Shown: piece after piece, positions 9,491 through 21,436 of the stretch
Numbering within the stretch: the first letter of the stretch is position 1
Layout of the letters: each line of letters starts with the position of its first letter
NCBI GenBank assembly: GCA_000442015.1
Contig: KE560887.1
Coordinates: 1 to 34,630 of the forward strand
From: Rozella allomycis CSF55
Lineage: Eukaryota; Rozellomycota
DNA length: 34,630 nt
Direction: 5' to 3'
Program-made: the position numbers and the translations under genes
Notes under the pieces: model-generated
Database searches by the model: none
Seen by the model: the letters and a program-made list of their open reading frames with translations, nothing else
What the model was told of the DNA's origin: nothing

Positions 9491-10806
9491 ATGAGTGGAG
9501 TTCCTTACATAGGCTCAACTATTATGCTTATATCCAAAGCGGATATTCGTTATGAAGGTACTTTATCAAGTATTGATACGGAGCAAAGTTCTGTTACTTT
9601 AGAAAATGGTAAGTATAATTCATGTTGTCTTTTTTCGTATGACTTGTATTTGAAAATATTCTTTGCAACTGAATCTAATTTCTAGTTCGATCATATGGTA
9701 CTGAAGGAAGGACTGGAGGTGTGAAAGAAGTTCCACCTTCGGACCAAGTGTACGAATGCATCATTTTTCGAAGCACTGAAATCAAAGATTTACATGTATC
9801 TGATTATCCTCAACAACAAGTGAATCAACCAAATATGCCTGAAAACATGTTTGCCAATAATGGAATGCAGTCAATGAGACCACCTGGCTTTGGTTACCCT
9901 CAAATGGGCTATGGAGTTAATCCAGCGATGAATCCTTATTACATGCAATACCAACAACAATATTGGCAGCATATGCAACAGCATGGGGCCATGATGAACG
10001 CTGGAATGTTTGATCAAGATGAAAAGCAGCCTGCTTTTGGACAGTTTGGACAAAATGCATTTTCCAATCCATCTTATGCACCTTACCCTGCATTTGGATA
10101 TCCTCCACAACACTTTGGCTCATTCGCTCCCCCATCGTTTCAGCCTCCAAAGCAGCCAGTGCAAGAAGAGAAGAAACAGCCGTCAATTCCTGTCAAAGAA
10201 ACCGTTGCTGAAGAGGTTAAGAAAGAAAGAAAACCTTCACCTGAAAGGGAAAAGAAAGAAGAGCCAAAACAACCTTCAGTTCCAATCAAGCGCGAAGTCA
10301 AGCAGGAAGTCAAAGTTGAAGCTAAAAATGAAAGAAATGAAATTGGTAATTTTTATTTTGAAGCGAAAATAGAAAAAGAAAAACCGGAATCTTCAAATCG
10401 TAGATTTAGTGGAAGTCGAGGTGGATATGTAAGGCGAGGTGGCAGAGGTGGTCATCGCGGAGGTCGCCATGGTGGAATTACTGTTCCTGAAACTGAATTC
10501 AATTTTGAGGAATCCAATGCAAAGTTTAACAAGGAAGATTTGCCAAAAGAAGAATCTTTAGTTTCCAAAGGTTACGACAAGAGCACTTCATTCTTTGATA
10601 ACATTTCATGTGAATCAAGGGAAAGAGAGCTTGCCGCTGCTTCTCTTGACCGCAAGGCAAAATTACAAGAAGATCGTAGACTGAACATAGAAACATTCGG
10701 AAAAGCAGGAACTTTTGATAACAACCGAAGAGGTAGAGGCAGAGGAAGGGGTCGTGGAAGAGGCCATCGTGGTCGAGGTTCATACCATCGCTCTAACGAG
10801 AATTAA
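9491..10806 (+). CDS. LSM14: Lsm14/Scd6 family translational repressor (P-body protein)
   Basis: Two exons (9491-9608, 9686-10806) give 412 residues. The N-terminal LSm14 domain (about 1-85) starts [20 protein letters not shown] and includes [15 protein letters not shown]. It is followed by a Pro/Gln/Met-rich stretch, a Lys/Glu-Pro linker, a first RGG patch (about 280-302), the FDF motif ([10 protein letters not shown], about 307-320), the FFD box ([12 protein letters not shown], about 335), a TFG-type motif ([10 protein letters not shown]) and a terminal RGG tract. This order defines Scd6/Lsm14/Trailer hitch proteins, which bind eIF4E or eIF4G and Dhh1 and promote repression and decapping. 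Its single intron (9609-9685, 77 nt) is far longer than any other here. AATAAA lies at 10828-10833, shortly after the stop. Confidence 0.95.
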
Positions 10807-10953
10807 TTGTACCATTTTGTTATCCTTAATAAATGTTTCTTTGTTAGTTAATTAATTCTTAGTTATTAATTGTTAGATAATTTAATTTTAATGCTGAGAC
10901 CACTTTTTCATCTTTGACTTTTCATATTAGTTGTTCATACCCTGGACCTGGAC

Positions 10954-13376
10954 ATGAACGACGAGATACGGCGCCGCAATAGAGAACAAACTCCTTCTCC
11001 AACAAAGAGTTCTAGTGATGTAGATGAAAAAGATAAATATATTGAAGTCCCAGTAAATATTGGTATTAATTAACACAGCCAACATCTGAATGCTACTATG
11101 ACCAAGAGAACACGAAAATAACAATAGCTTTATTAATATTTGGACTAATAACACGATTGTATCAAATAAATAAAGCAGACTTTGTAGTTTGGGATGAAGG
11201 TAATACAAATTGATAAAAGATATCAAGCGCATTTTGGGAAGTTTGGATCACAATATGTAAAAAATGCTAAGTTGTAATATTATAGCTAAGACGTGAATTT
11301 TATCATGATGTGCATCCACCACTCGGCAAAATGCTTGTTGGATTAGCTGGATTTTTGTCGGGATATAATGGAACTTTTGGATTTGAATCTGGATCTACAT
11401 ATCCCGCAGAATTGAATTATGGAATGTTTAGAGGCATGTTATCATTATTTGGCGCNCGTTGGCGTATTTGACGGCGGTTGAATTGCGATTGTCTAGACCT
11501 GCTGCATTATTTGTTGGCATTCTCGCATTGGCAGGTACTGATAAAATATTAATTATAAAGATTGTGCATGGACGACTATTAGTAGGTTTATCTTGTTGGA
11601 TGGAATGTTGATATTTTTTACAGTTTTGACAGTTTATAGTCATTTAACATTTGTGAATTCTAGAGATGTGTAACTTTAAATTAATTAAAGTATAAAGACC
11701 ATTTTCTTTGGATTGGTGGCTGGCAATAGTTTTAACCGGGGTATCAATTGGATTTGTTTCGAGTGTGAAATGGGTTGGACTATTTACAATGGCATTAGTA
11801 GGGTTGTACACCATTGAGGATCTCTGGGATATGTTAGGCGATTTACGCATGCCAAAAGTAAACTGATTAAAGATGAATGAACAAAAGATGACGTTCTTGA
11901 AGCATTTCTTTGCCAGGGTTGTTTGTTTGATTCTTCTTCCGATTGGAATTTACATGTTTTTCTTTCAAGCCCATTTCATGATTTTAAATTCTACTGGAAG
12001 CGGTGATTCACATATGAGTTCATTATTTCAAGCCAACCTTAGAGGAAGCAAATTATTGAACAATCCATTAGGTACTAAAGATGATTCATTGAAATAAAGA
12101 TGTCGCTTATGGATCATTAGTAACTATTAAAAATCAAGGTCATGGTGGTGGTTTGCTTCATTCTCATATTCAAACATTCCCAAGTGGAAGCAAGCAACAA
12201 CAAGTGACTTTGTATCACCATAAAGACGACAATAACAATTGGATTATTAAAAAAGAACATGGAGTGGAAATTGATGATGAGAAAATTCAATTTATTCAAA
12301 ATGGTGATAAATTGCGCCTTTTTCACTCTGCAACAAAAAGAAATCTACACAGCCACAATCTAGCTGCGCCTCTGACTAAATATGATAATGAAGTTAGTTG
12401 TTATGGAAATGACACGTGGAAAGATCCAAATGATTTCTGGATAATTGAGATTGCTAGTGATCTTCGAGATAATAAAAATTTGACCTCATTAAAGTCATTG
12501 ACGACTTCATTTAGATTGAAGCATTCCCAAACAGGTTGCTATCTAAGATCATCAATAAAGAATTTGCCTGAATGGGGATTTAAGCAATTGGAAGTGTCGT
12601 GTGAAAAGAAGCTGAAATTTAGAAAAGATTCACTTTGGAATATTGAAATGCATAAAAATGATAAACGTAAGTCAACTAAATCGAAATATAAAAGTTCCCC
12701 CTGCACCCCCTGGTCACTTTAAGACAAATTTCATTAATGATTTTCTTCAATTGAACGTAGCAATGTGGATAACAAATAACGCATTAACGCCTGATCCCGA
12801 CAAGGAGCCAGATGAATTAACTTCTTCTCCTTATGAATGGCCTTTACTCTTAAGAGGTTTAAGAATGGCCTCTTGGAAAGATGAAGCCGTCAAATTCTAC
12901 TTGATTGGAAATCCTGTTGTTTGGTGGGGCGGCTTCGTTTCTCTTTTATTAATTTCATTTTTATATTTGTTTTATATCTTAAGATTCAAAAGAGGCTACT
13001 ACAATTGGACAATCGGTAACAACAATGTTAATTTATTTTCATAGGGGATTGGCATTGGTTTACTATAAAATGCAAAACTATAATTTTTGGATGGATTCTT
13101 CATTTCATTCCATTTTGTCTAATGGGTCGCGTCACTTATCTTCATCACTACTTTCCCGCTTTATTCTTTGCAATGCTGGGATTCGGGTTTGTTTTGGACC
13201 ATCTATTCTTGCGTAAAATTAGAAACATCAAAGCCAGAAATCTAATCGCAGTACTCTTCTCTACAATTGTTTGTCTTGTTTTCTTATTCTTTACCCCTGT
13301 CGTATTTGGCTTTCAAGGACCAGCAAAGGACTTGATGGTTAACCACAAATGGCTCGATTCTTGGAATATTTATTAA
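10954..13376 (+). CDS. PMT2: Dolichyl-phosphate-mannose protein O-mannosyltransferase, PMT2 type
   Basis: Ten exons (10954-11052, 11079-11199, 11228-11256, 11286-11534, 11561-11669, 11698-11857, 11888-12071, 12100-12666, 12695-13015, 13045-13376) encode about 723 residues with nine introns of 26-30 nt. PMTs are multi-span ER enzymes that move mannose from dolichyl-phosphate to Ser/Thr of secreted proteins. The first luminal loop has the catalytic Asp-Glu (VVWDEAHFGKFG) and [15 protein letters not shown] domain follows ([36 protein letters not shown]). The C-terminal spans include [34 protein letters not shown] and [15 protein letters not shown] favour the PMT2/POMT2 subfamily. An N at 11456 coincides with a frame break after SLFGA, so a few bases are missing. 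Confidence 0.93.
11456..11456. other. PMT2: Ambiguous base (assembly gap) inside PMT2
   Basis: The frame before the N (ending SLFGA) and after it ([11 protein letters not shown]) differ, and the exon total for the gene is not a multiple of three. Conserved sequence continues on both sides, so the break is an unresolved join, not a disabled gene. Confidence 0.8.
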
Positions 13377-13465
13377 AATTTCAAAACTAAGTTCGAAAAT
13401 AAACTAAATTTATCGCTAAAGTTAATTATTCTTTAAACTGCTGCGGCAGCTGCGCCATTAAGCAT

Positions 13466-14248
13466 ATGCACTTTGCAACTATACTTACTCTAATAGTAGG
13501 AAGTATTTTGAACTTGGTGGTAATAGTACTTAATACTAGATTAATTCCAAATCCGATTTTCTATTTGTCACAAGTACTCATTAGCCTTCCATCTCTGGCA
13601 TTAATTATTTGCTGCTTTTTTGGTCTATATCTGAACTGGAAAAAACAAAAATCTAAAAGTCTGTCTTCTTTTGCAAAGGCTGCTGTTCTCGCCCAGTACT
13701 TTGCAACCAAAAGCTATATACATTCTCCATCTCCTTTACTCCTTACCTGCTATTACTACAATGTCGTTCTATTGCTTTACGTTCTAACAATCTTTAGTGA
13801 ATGGAAAACCCCCAAGGGAATGTCATATACCTTCAATCTACCAAGTGTCATATGGTACTTAAATGCTTTCATAATTATTGGAACTTGTATATGCCATTCT
13901 TTGAGATTCTCAATTGCTAAACTCAATGGATTCAATATAGGAATTGTCGTCATCTTTTTTGTTTTAATGGTTAATCTGGTACCTCCAGATCATAAGGATT
14001 GTCGCAAAGTTGGAAGCTATTTGAGTCTGGATGCTGTAATGTTTTTGAGCGCATACATGTATATCCATCTTTGTTCTTTGATTGAAACCATGGTGTACGA
14101 AGGACAAATTGAGTTCGATCTGACACTTAAATGTATTTCCATGACCATTTCGTGTCTTCAGGTTATCTCATTTTTGGCATTTTTGATCCTTTATTTGAAG
14201 GAGCAGAGAAAGCCCACCAGAAAGAATACAATTGCATCTTCAGTTTGA
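13466..14248 (+). CDS. Orphan membrane protein with about seven predicted helices
   Basis: An intronless 260-residue protein. Hydrophobic segments fall at about 5-25, 31-57, 90-110, 126-146, 155-173, 185-207 and 222-244, with a basic Ser/Thr tail (KEQRKPTRKNTIASSV) at the C terminus. Loops are short, and Cys and Tyr are frequent in the helices. No motif of a known transporter or receptor is visible: there is no DRY or NPxxY and no opsin lysine context. It lies 89 bp after PMT2 on the same strand. AATAAA follows the stop by about 10 bases. It could be a receptor-like or lineage-specific membrane protein; I assign no function. Confidence 0.75.
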   Translation: MHFATILTLIVGSILNLVVIVLNTRLIPNPIFYLSQVLISLPSLALIICCFFGLYLNWKKQKSKSLSSFAKAAVLAQYFATKSYIHSPSPLLLTCYYYNVVLLLYVLTIFSEWKTPKGMSYTFNLPSVIWYLNAFIIIGTCICHSLRFSIAKLNGFNIGIVVIFFVLMVNLVPPDHKDCRKVGSYLSLDAVMFLSAYMYIHLCSLIETMVYEGQIEFDLTLKCISMTISCLQVISFLAFLILYLKEQRKPTRKNTIASSV

Positions 14249-14439
14249 ATGTTTAAATAAATACTTGTTTATTTAATAACTAGTTTTAATGAAAGTGCCC
14301 GGTCTATACAATACTAACCATTTCGTTTATTTTCTACTTTCTTGGAAGGAATGTGGAAATGTAGTTAAAATGAGCCATTCTGAAGGAGAGGATAATAACG
14401 TTTAAGGCCTCGGTCTCTACGCCACTTTGGAATTTCCGT

Positions 14440-14454
14440 GACGTTACTAACGTC
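14440..14454. promoter_or_regulatory. Palindrome GACGTTACTAACGTC upstream of the channel gene
   Basis: Two 7-bp arms (14440-14446 and 14448-14454) are exact reverse complements around a central C, ending 11 bp before the channel ATG. The left arm with its flanking T gives TGACGT, the core half-site of CRE/AP-1-type bZIP factors. A regulatory role is inference from position and symmetry. Confidence 0.4.
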
Positions 14455-14465
14455 CGTTATTTATA

Positions 14466-15867
14466 ATGGGCTCGGAAAAGATCCCTTCGGGGAGTAGCAG
14501 TACTGCATATTTAAAAAATATTAATACTTATGATAAGCACCTAGATGCAGAATACCAAAAGGTGGGTGTTGGTAATGAAAATGGCTCTTCAGAATTCCTT
14601 TCGTATAGAAAATCTTACAAGGCCCGAATCTACAAGTTTCTGACACAAGGTACTAATGGTTTTTGGTCTAGAGTTTTACAAGTCTATACAATTTTGCTTA
14701 TTGTTGCTTCTGTAATTATTATGTTCCTTGATACATTAACAAAATTACATTACTTGAATAATGTTTTCACTATTATTGAAACGATTATTGCCATACATTT
14801 TATGATTGAATACATCTTAAAATGCAGTACAAGCTATGACAAAAGGGCCTTCGCAGTGTCGATGAGTGGTATAATTGATTTATTGTCTTTTCTTCCACAT
14901 TTAATTGATTTATTATTTCAATTAGGTCCTTTTGATTTTAGGGGAATCCAGATCTTAAGATTGTTCAGAGCGCTTCGTTTGTTAAAAATTGTTGGCTCCG
15001 TGAAAGATGTTAATATATTCATTGTTGCCATTAAACGATCCAGACCAGGTCTACTTTTCTTATTATATTACTTGGTATCAGCTTGTATTGTATTCTCAGC
15101 GGCAATCTACTATGCAGAAACTGCCGTTTGTGTCTTTGACAAAGTTAATGACCAGTGGATTTACGGCCAAAGTATGGGTGAATTTCAAGGCAAAAGAAGT
15201 CAAATTCAAAATATCGCTGATGCGACTTGGTACACAAGTAATAAGCATTGTGTGTTAAATAATAGTTGTTTCCATTGCCACAGTAGGTTATGGTGATGTT
15301 GTTCCCAAGGCGCCTTTAAGTCGAATTATATCATTTCTCATCATTATATCTGGTATGTTGTTTCTTGGTTTGCCTGTTACTGTTTTCAGCTCGAATTTGA
15401 CCGAACTGTATTTGGAGCATCGCTTTCAACAGCAAGCCAGAAAAAGAGAGATGCACCAAAAACATTACGAAATGAAAAAGACAGCTTTTCAAGAAATATC
15501 TCGAGATTCTATTGTTTCAGAGAGAGCAAGTCCATTTTTATCAAGTCATGCATCTGATCAAAAAGATCTTATGATTCAAATTGAACCTGAGCTTTTAAAC
15601 AAAAATGGTGTGCCAATCGTGAGCACATTTGAAATGATAGCAGAAATAAATAGAGAACTCACTTTTGAACTGGAGCTAATGAAAAGGCAATTTAACAAAA
15701 TCAATGAATCTCAAAAAATATTGACAAACTACGTTTTAACTTTGGCTAGGCAAGTGGGAATGGAAGATGAAACAATACATGACCTTCACTTGGACAACAA
15801 TCTTGAAAACTTTTGTCAGACCTGCTCAGACTCTTATCATACGCAAGTTGAAAATAACAAAGAATAA
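14466..15867 (+). CDS. Voltage-gated (Kv-type) potassium channel subunit
   Basis: Two exons (14466-15237, 15266-15867) joined across a 28-nt intron give 457 residues. The protein has six transmembrane segments. S4 carries a regular charge ladder (Arg159, Arg165, Arg168, Arg171, Lys174). The pore loop reads TIVSIATVGYGD with the K+ selectivity signature near 264-268. S6 contains FLGLPVTVFSSNLTELYL, including the Pro-Val bend of Kv channels. The 70-residue N terminus is too short for a T1 tetramerisation domain. The C terminus after S6 is about 165 residues, with a charged, coiled-coil-prone stretch (EMIAEINRELTFELELMKRQ) that may replace T1 in assembly. The intron falls just before the filter. 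AATAAA at 15863-15868 overlaps the stop. Confidence 0.93.
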
Positions 15868-17707
<1,840 letters not shown>

Positions 17708-17709
<2 letters not shown>

Positions 17710-17743
17710 TAAATATTTTAGCATTTCAGTCACCTTATTTATT
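17708..17743. terminator. Facing AATAAA signals overlapping the KRR1 and SFT2 stop codons
   Basis: AATAAA at 17708-17713 (plus) and 17738-17743 (minus) each overlap the stop codon of their gene. With only 29 bp between stops, the two transcripts must overlap tail to tail if cleavage occurs 10-30 nt downstream of the signal. Confidence 0.6.
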
Positions 17744-18253
17744 TAAAAACACCTTTAAAACAGTTTAATACCGCTGCTCTGCCAAACGGTATATATGATA
17801 AACTGTACCAAAACAACGCACCAGATTGAAATATAACACACAGCAAAATCAAGACAACTGACGCCTTTACAACCACTAAAATGATGGTTAAGACAAGCGC
17901 ACCCAAATATAAAAGTGTGGCTACAATTCTATCTTTATCAAACATTTTCTTTAATTGGTTAAGAGGTCCAAAAAGAAACGACGTACTATTGAAATGAATC
18001 AACCCTTTTACCTTCCCAGCGATAAAATATTCCCAAGAGTGTATAAAAATGCAAACATTGTTATATTGAAAAAGAAGAATGCTGAAATGAAATTAATAAC
18101 TAGGCCTGCAACATAGCATATCCCGAAACCATACATTCTTTGTGTCCTCGACAGACCACAAATATCTTCGCCCTGATTATTTAATATAAATGGTTTTACA
18201 GAGTCAAGAATACCGCCTGATCCGCTACTGCTGCTTCCAAATCCAAATGCCAT
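17739..18253 (-). CDS. SFT2: Sft2-family Golgi transport membrane protein
   Basis: Two exons (18012-18253, 17739-17985) around a 26-nt intron give 162 residues. Four hydrophobic spans follow the signature GLSRTQRMYGFGICYVAGLV. The TLGNILSLGSTSFLFGPLNQ and LFWYSLSYIPFGRAAV blocks identify Sft2/SFT2D, a tetra-spanning protein acting with SNAREs such as Sed5 in retrograde endosome-to-Golgi traffic. I prefer the ATG at 18253, giving MAFGFGSSSS, over an in-frame ATG at 18289, because the extra twelve residues resemble no family member. AATAAA on this strand (17738-17743) overlaps the stop. Confidence 0.93.
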
Positions 18254-18402
18254 TGTGGCTTCGACTCTGGGTCTAAAACAAAATACCACCCTACAATTTG
18301 TCGTCTTTCAAATCAAACTAATTATACCACCTTCTATAGAATGATGTAAAGTAAAAGCTAAATAAATTTGGGTCCTACATGATTTAAAAAAATAAAAATA
18401 GA

Positions 18403-18420
18403 ATTGAAGCCGGCTTCAAT
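18403..18420. repeat. Perfect 18-bp palindrome
   Basis: ATTGAAGCCGGCTTCAAT is identical to its reverse complement. It lies in the roughly 240-bp spacer between the ARL2BP stop and the SFT2 start, both on the minus strand, about 150 bp upstream of SFT2. It may be a binding site for a dimeric factor or a cruciform; the sequence does not say which. Confidence 0.5.
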
Positions 18421-18497
18421 GAATTAAAGGTTATGACAGATCTATGTGACCAACATGATCACTAATTATTAAATTTCTTCGAATAGATTTATTAAAT

Positions 18498-19015
18498 TTA
18501 TTTTAATGGTCTGACATAAAGTAAATCAGATAACTCTTTCGTATTGTCTTGATTTCCCTATTCATATTCTTTTCATTCACCTTACATTACAATAATTCAA
18601 AACAAGATCTTTGTATGATTCAATATCATTAAGAGAATTCACAACATCAAAGATATCAGTGTCTGCGATTTCTTGATGTTCATTCAGTACACTGAAAAGC
18701 CTGCTCATGGTAAATCCTGAAATTATGACATTAAAACGGCTCTCTATGAATTTCCCGACGTTTCTTTTCTATTTTCTACAAACGATTAATTCCTACATAT
18801 TCATTAAAAAGATCATTGGCACATTTATCACTGATGATTTTGCTATGCTTCTCGAGTAGAGATCCTTGGAGTGAGGAAAACTCGGGATCCACGAGCAATT
18901 CTTCAAATGCATTAATAATTATATCAAAATCGCTCGATTCATGTCTATGGGAGTGATAAGAATAATCATACCTTTCCTCAATTTGTTCGTCGTCATCTGT
19001 TCCAGCAATGGTCAT
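18498..19015 (-). CDS. ARL2BP: ARL2-binding protein (BART domain)
   Basis: Three exons (18797-19015, 18586-18768, 18498-18557) with two 28-nt introns give 153 residues. The BART fold is visible as SDFDIIINAFEELLVDPEFS, then DLFNEYKRNVGKFIESRFNV, GFTMSRLFSVLNEHQE, DIFDVVNSLNDIESYKDLVL and NY, aligning in order with animal ARL2BP (163 residues). BART proteins bind GTP-loaded ARL2 or ARL3 and in animals localise to centrosome and cilium. A shorter His/Asp/Tyr-rich leader replaces the animal N terminus. CFAP36 shares the domain but is longer. AATAAA motifs lie within 15 bases of the stop. Confidence 0.85.
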
Positions 19016-19274
19016 TTCGATTTCATTAGTTTTTTCTTTTACATTAAATTATGTAATATTACTTGTGAAGAGTGATTTAAGGACTGATTGGGCACCCATC
19101 ATGAAAGTAAAACAAAATAAACAAAAATGCACAACTTAATCCACAAAATGATATTCGCTTAAAGGATATATTTCAAATAAATTAAATGAATTGTATATGA
19201 ATAATTATGTAACGACAACTTTTATGATTGCAGGTTTGATAGGCTAGTAAAGAGTTGCCAAGCCACATTATTTT
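19016..19274. other. Divergent intergenic region between ARL2BP and the Net1-like gene
   Basis: About 259 AT-rich bases separate two divergent genes, the longest plausible promoter in the window. A pyrimidine/AT stretch ending GATTGCAG at about 19234 resembles a splice acceptor, so a non-coding 5' exon of the Net1-like gene is possible. Confidence 0.35.
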
Positions 19275-21357
19275 ATGACTTGTTTTCGACTAGAAATCCA
19301 GATACGAAAGGCTGTAGAGAATACTAATAGATCTTTTATCGACTCTCCGATATTTTTAAATAATGCGAGATACAAGCCAACTGAAGTTATGTTCCAATTT
19401 TTGCTCGCTTGTCCAAATACACATACTGTAAAGCAACTTGGGAGATTAATATCTAAAAAGATGAAAAAGCTTTACAGTGATGAAGTTTCGTAAGATTTGT
19501 TAGTTGTTTTTGATTCTAGGGGATATAAAATAAAGACATTGAGAAACGATCGTAATATGGACTTGGATGATGATGATTTGGTGGGTGATTTATTTAGAGA
19601 TCAATCTGTTGTATGTGCTATTGTAGAATATCAATTAAACAACCAGGGAAAGCGTCAAAAGAGGAAAAGATCATTAAGTGATGTGGATGAAAGTGTTGTG
19701 ATGATAAAGAAGACTAAAGCTTTTAATCAATCTACGCAGACACTGGGGGATATCACTTTGACTGATTTAGCCGATACAAGTCAGGTTTTAAGTGACTTGA
19801 AGGAAGTTCAGTTCTTTAACACTCCTTGTAACCAGAGAATCATTCAAACACAAACCGTAACAGAGACACCTAAAACAGGAAATGAAAATGATATTAAAGC
19901 TGAGAAACAAAATGGATTTGAAGTTTCACCTGAAAAGAACAAAAATAACGTAAATTCTGAAAGCAACAATGAGCCTAATAACATCAATGAGAATAATTTT
20001 CCAGTGAATGATGGAATGCCAGACTTTAGTACTTCTAGTCAAAAAAGAAAGAAACGAATTAAAATAAAGCGAAGTGAAAAAGAGAAAATTGATTTGGCAA
20101 AAGCGAATGGAGATTCAAACGTTGTTCAAGAAATTATTGAGCACGCAAAGCAAAGTGAAGGTGAAGCATCAAAGCCAAAAGTTCTTGATACGATTAAAAA
20201 CACGTTTAATCCTGGGCCACCTCTAAGAGGAAACACTCCAAAACAAAATAAAGTGGAATTGAATCTTTGTACACCAGAGCCCACGCCTGTTGCCTCGCCA
20301 ATAGCAAAACACCAAGACAAGAAAGAAAACAATGTAAATAAAGTAGGGACTGAGAGTGATAAGAATCCATCTATTGAAAAGGTTCAAATTGAAAAAGCTA
20401 AAGTCGAAATCCCACAACAGGCCAAGAAATCTGAAGTCCCCGTTGAAAAAGTGACACAAAACGTTAAAGATTGCAAAATTGCGACCCCACAAAAGATTCA
20501 AATCCCACAGAAGCAAGTGGATAAGCCAAGCACTCAAAAAATCAACACAGAAAAGAAGGAAATGAATCAGACAGCGCCAGTTGGAATCAAAAAGAATCAA
20601 TTAGCTCAAAAGGCTGAAAAGAAAGAGCAAATTGTAGCAGCAAAGAGAGAAATCAACGAGAATAATGCAAAGACAATTACACAAGTTCCAACAAAGTCAA
20701 TTAAGAAACCATTTGCACCAGTTACTCAGCCAATTACGAAGCCAGCTACAAAGCCAGCTACACCGCCAGTCAATCAGGTTTCAGATAATTCAGATTCCGA
20801 ATCATCTTCATCTTCAGATGACGAAAAAGAAAATGCGCCAATGCTGACAAAATTGGCACCAATAAAATCAAAATTGAAATCTTTAATCATGGAAAACGAA
20901 ACACCAACCAAAGGCAAACAAGTTGCAACGCCCAAATCAGATGACAGTTCAAGTGAGAGTGAAGAAGAAGATGGATATTCTTCAAAGATTTTCGGTCAAA
21001 ATAAGTCGTCTGTAAATGAAAAGAAGAAAAAAGTTGACGTTAACAGTTTTACATTCAACGATGATCCCATTTACAATGTTCCTTTAAATGAAGAGTAAAT
21101 AACTTATTTGTCTCTCATAAAGATCTCTGACTATTAAACTGACAGCTCCCTCAAAGTCAAAGAAACTGGTCAACAAACAACCAAGAAAGCGTCCAAACAA
21201 GAAGAGTAAATATTTTATTAATTAATAACAAGAAACTGAAATCTCTCAAGTTGAATCTCATGATTTATTATCAAATGTTGACATTGGAACAATCCTAAAG
21301 AATGACAAACTATGGAATGCAAATGGTGATAAAGCTGAAGAAAATAATAATGAATAA
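19275..21357 (+). CDS. Net1/Dnt1-like nucleolar protein with a long acidic/basic tail
   Basis: Four exons (19275-19489, 19520-21094, 21123-21205, 21233-21357) with introns of 30, 28 and 27 nt give 665 residues. The first 105 residues resemble the N-terminal domain shared by yeast Net1, Tof2 and fission yeast Dnt1: FRLEIQIRKA, a hydrophobic FQFLLACPNTHTVKQLGRLI segment, then MDLDDDDLVGDLFRDQSVVC. Those proteins form the RENT-type nucleolar complex that holds Cdc14 phosphatase and silences rDNA. The rest is low complexity: a basic signal (KKRIKIKRSEKEK), Lys/Pro/Gln repeats, two Ser/Asp/Glu acidic clusters (SDSESSSSSDDEKEN, SDDSSSESEEED) typical of CK2-phosphorylated nucleolar tails, and a basic RKRPNKKK patch. 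The family call rests on one weak domain. Confidence 0.7.
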
Positions 21358-21436
21358 TCAATCATTAATTTATAAATAAACTTTTGGCATTTTACTCTTT
21401 TTTATTGATTCATGTCATGATTGTGGCTCATCTAAT

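Noticed and set aside
11428-11850. Minus-strand frames over PMT2
   Set aside because: One runs through the N at 11456, and both are antisense to conserved PMT exons.
12667-12720. A separate short gene at the end of the PMT2 MIR exon
   Set aside because: The frame continues only because a 28-nt intron is read as coding; splicing joins it to the conserved [10 protein letters not shown] segment.
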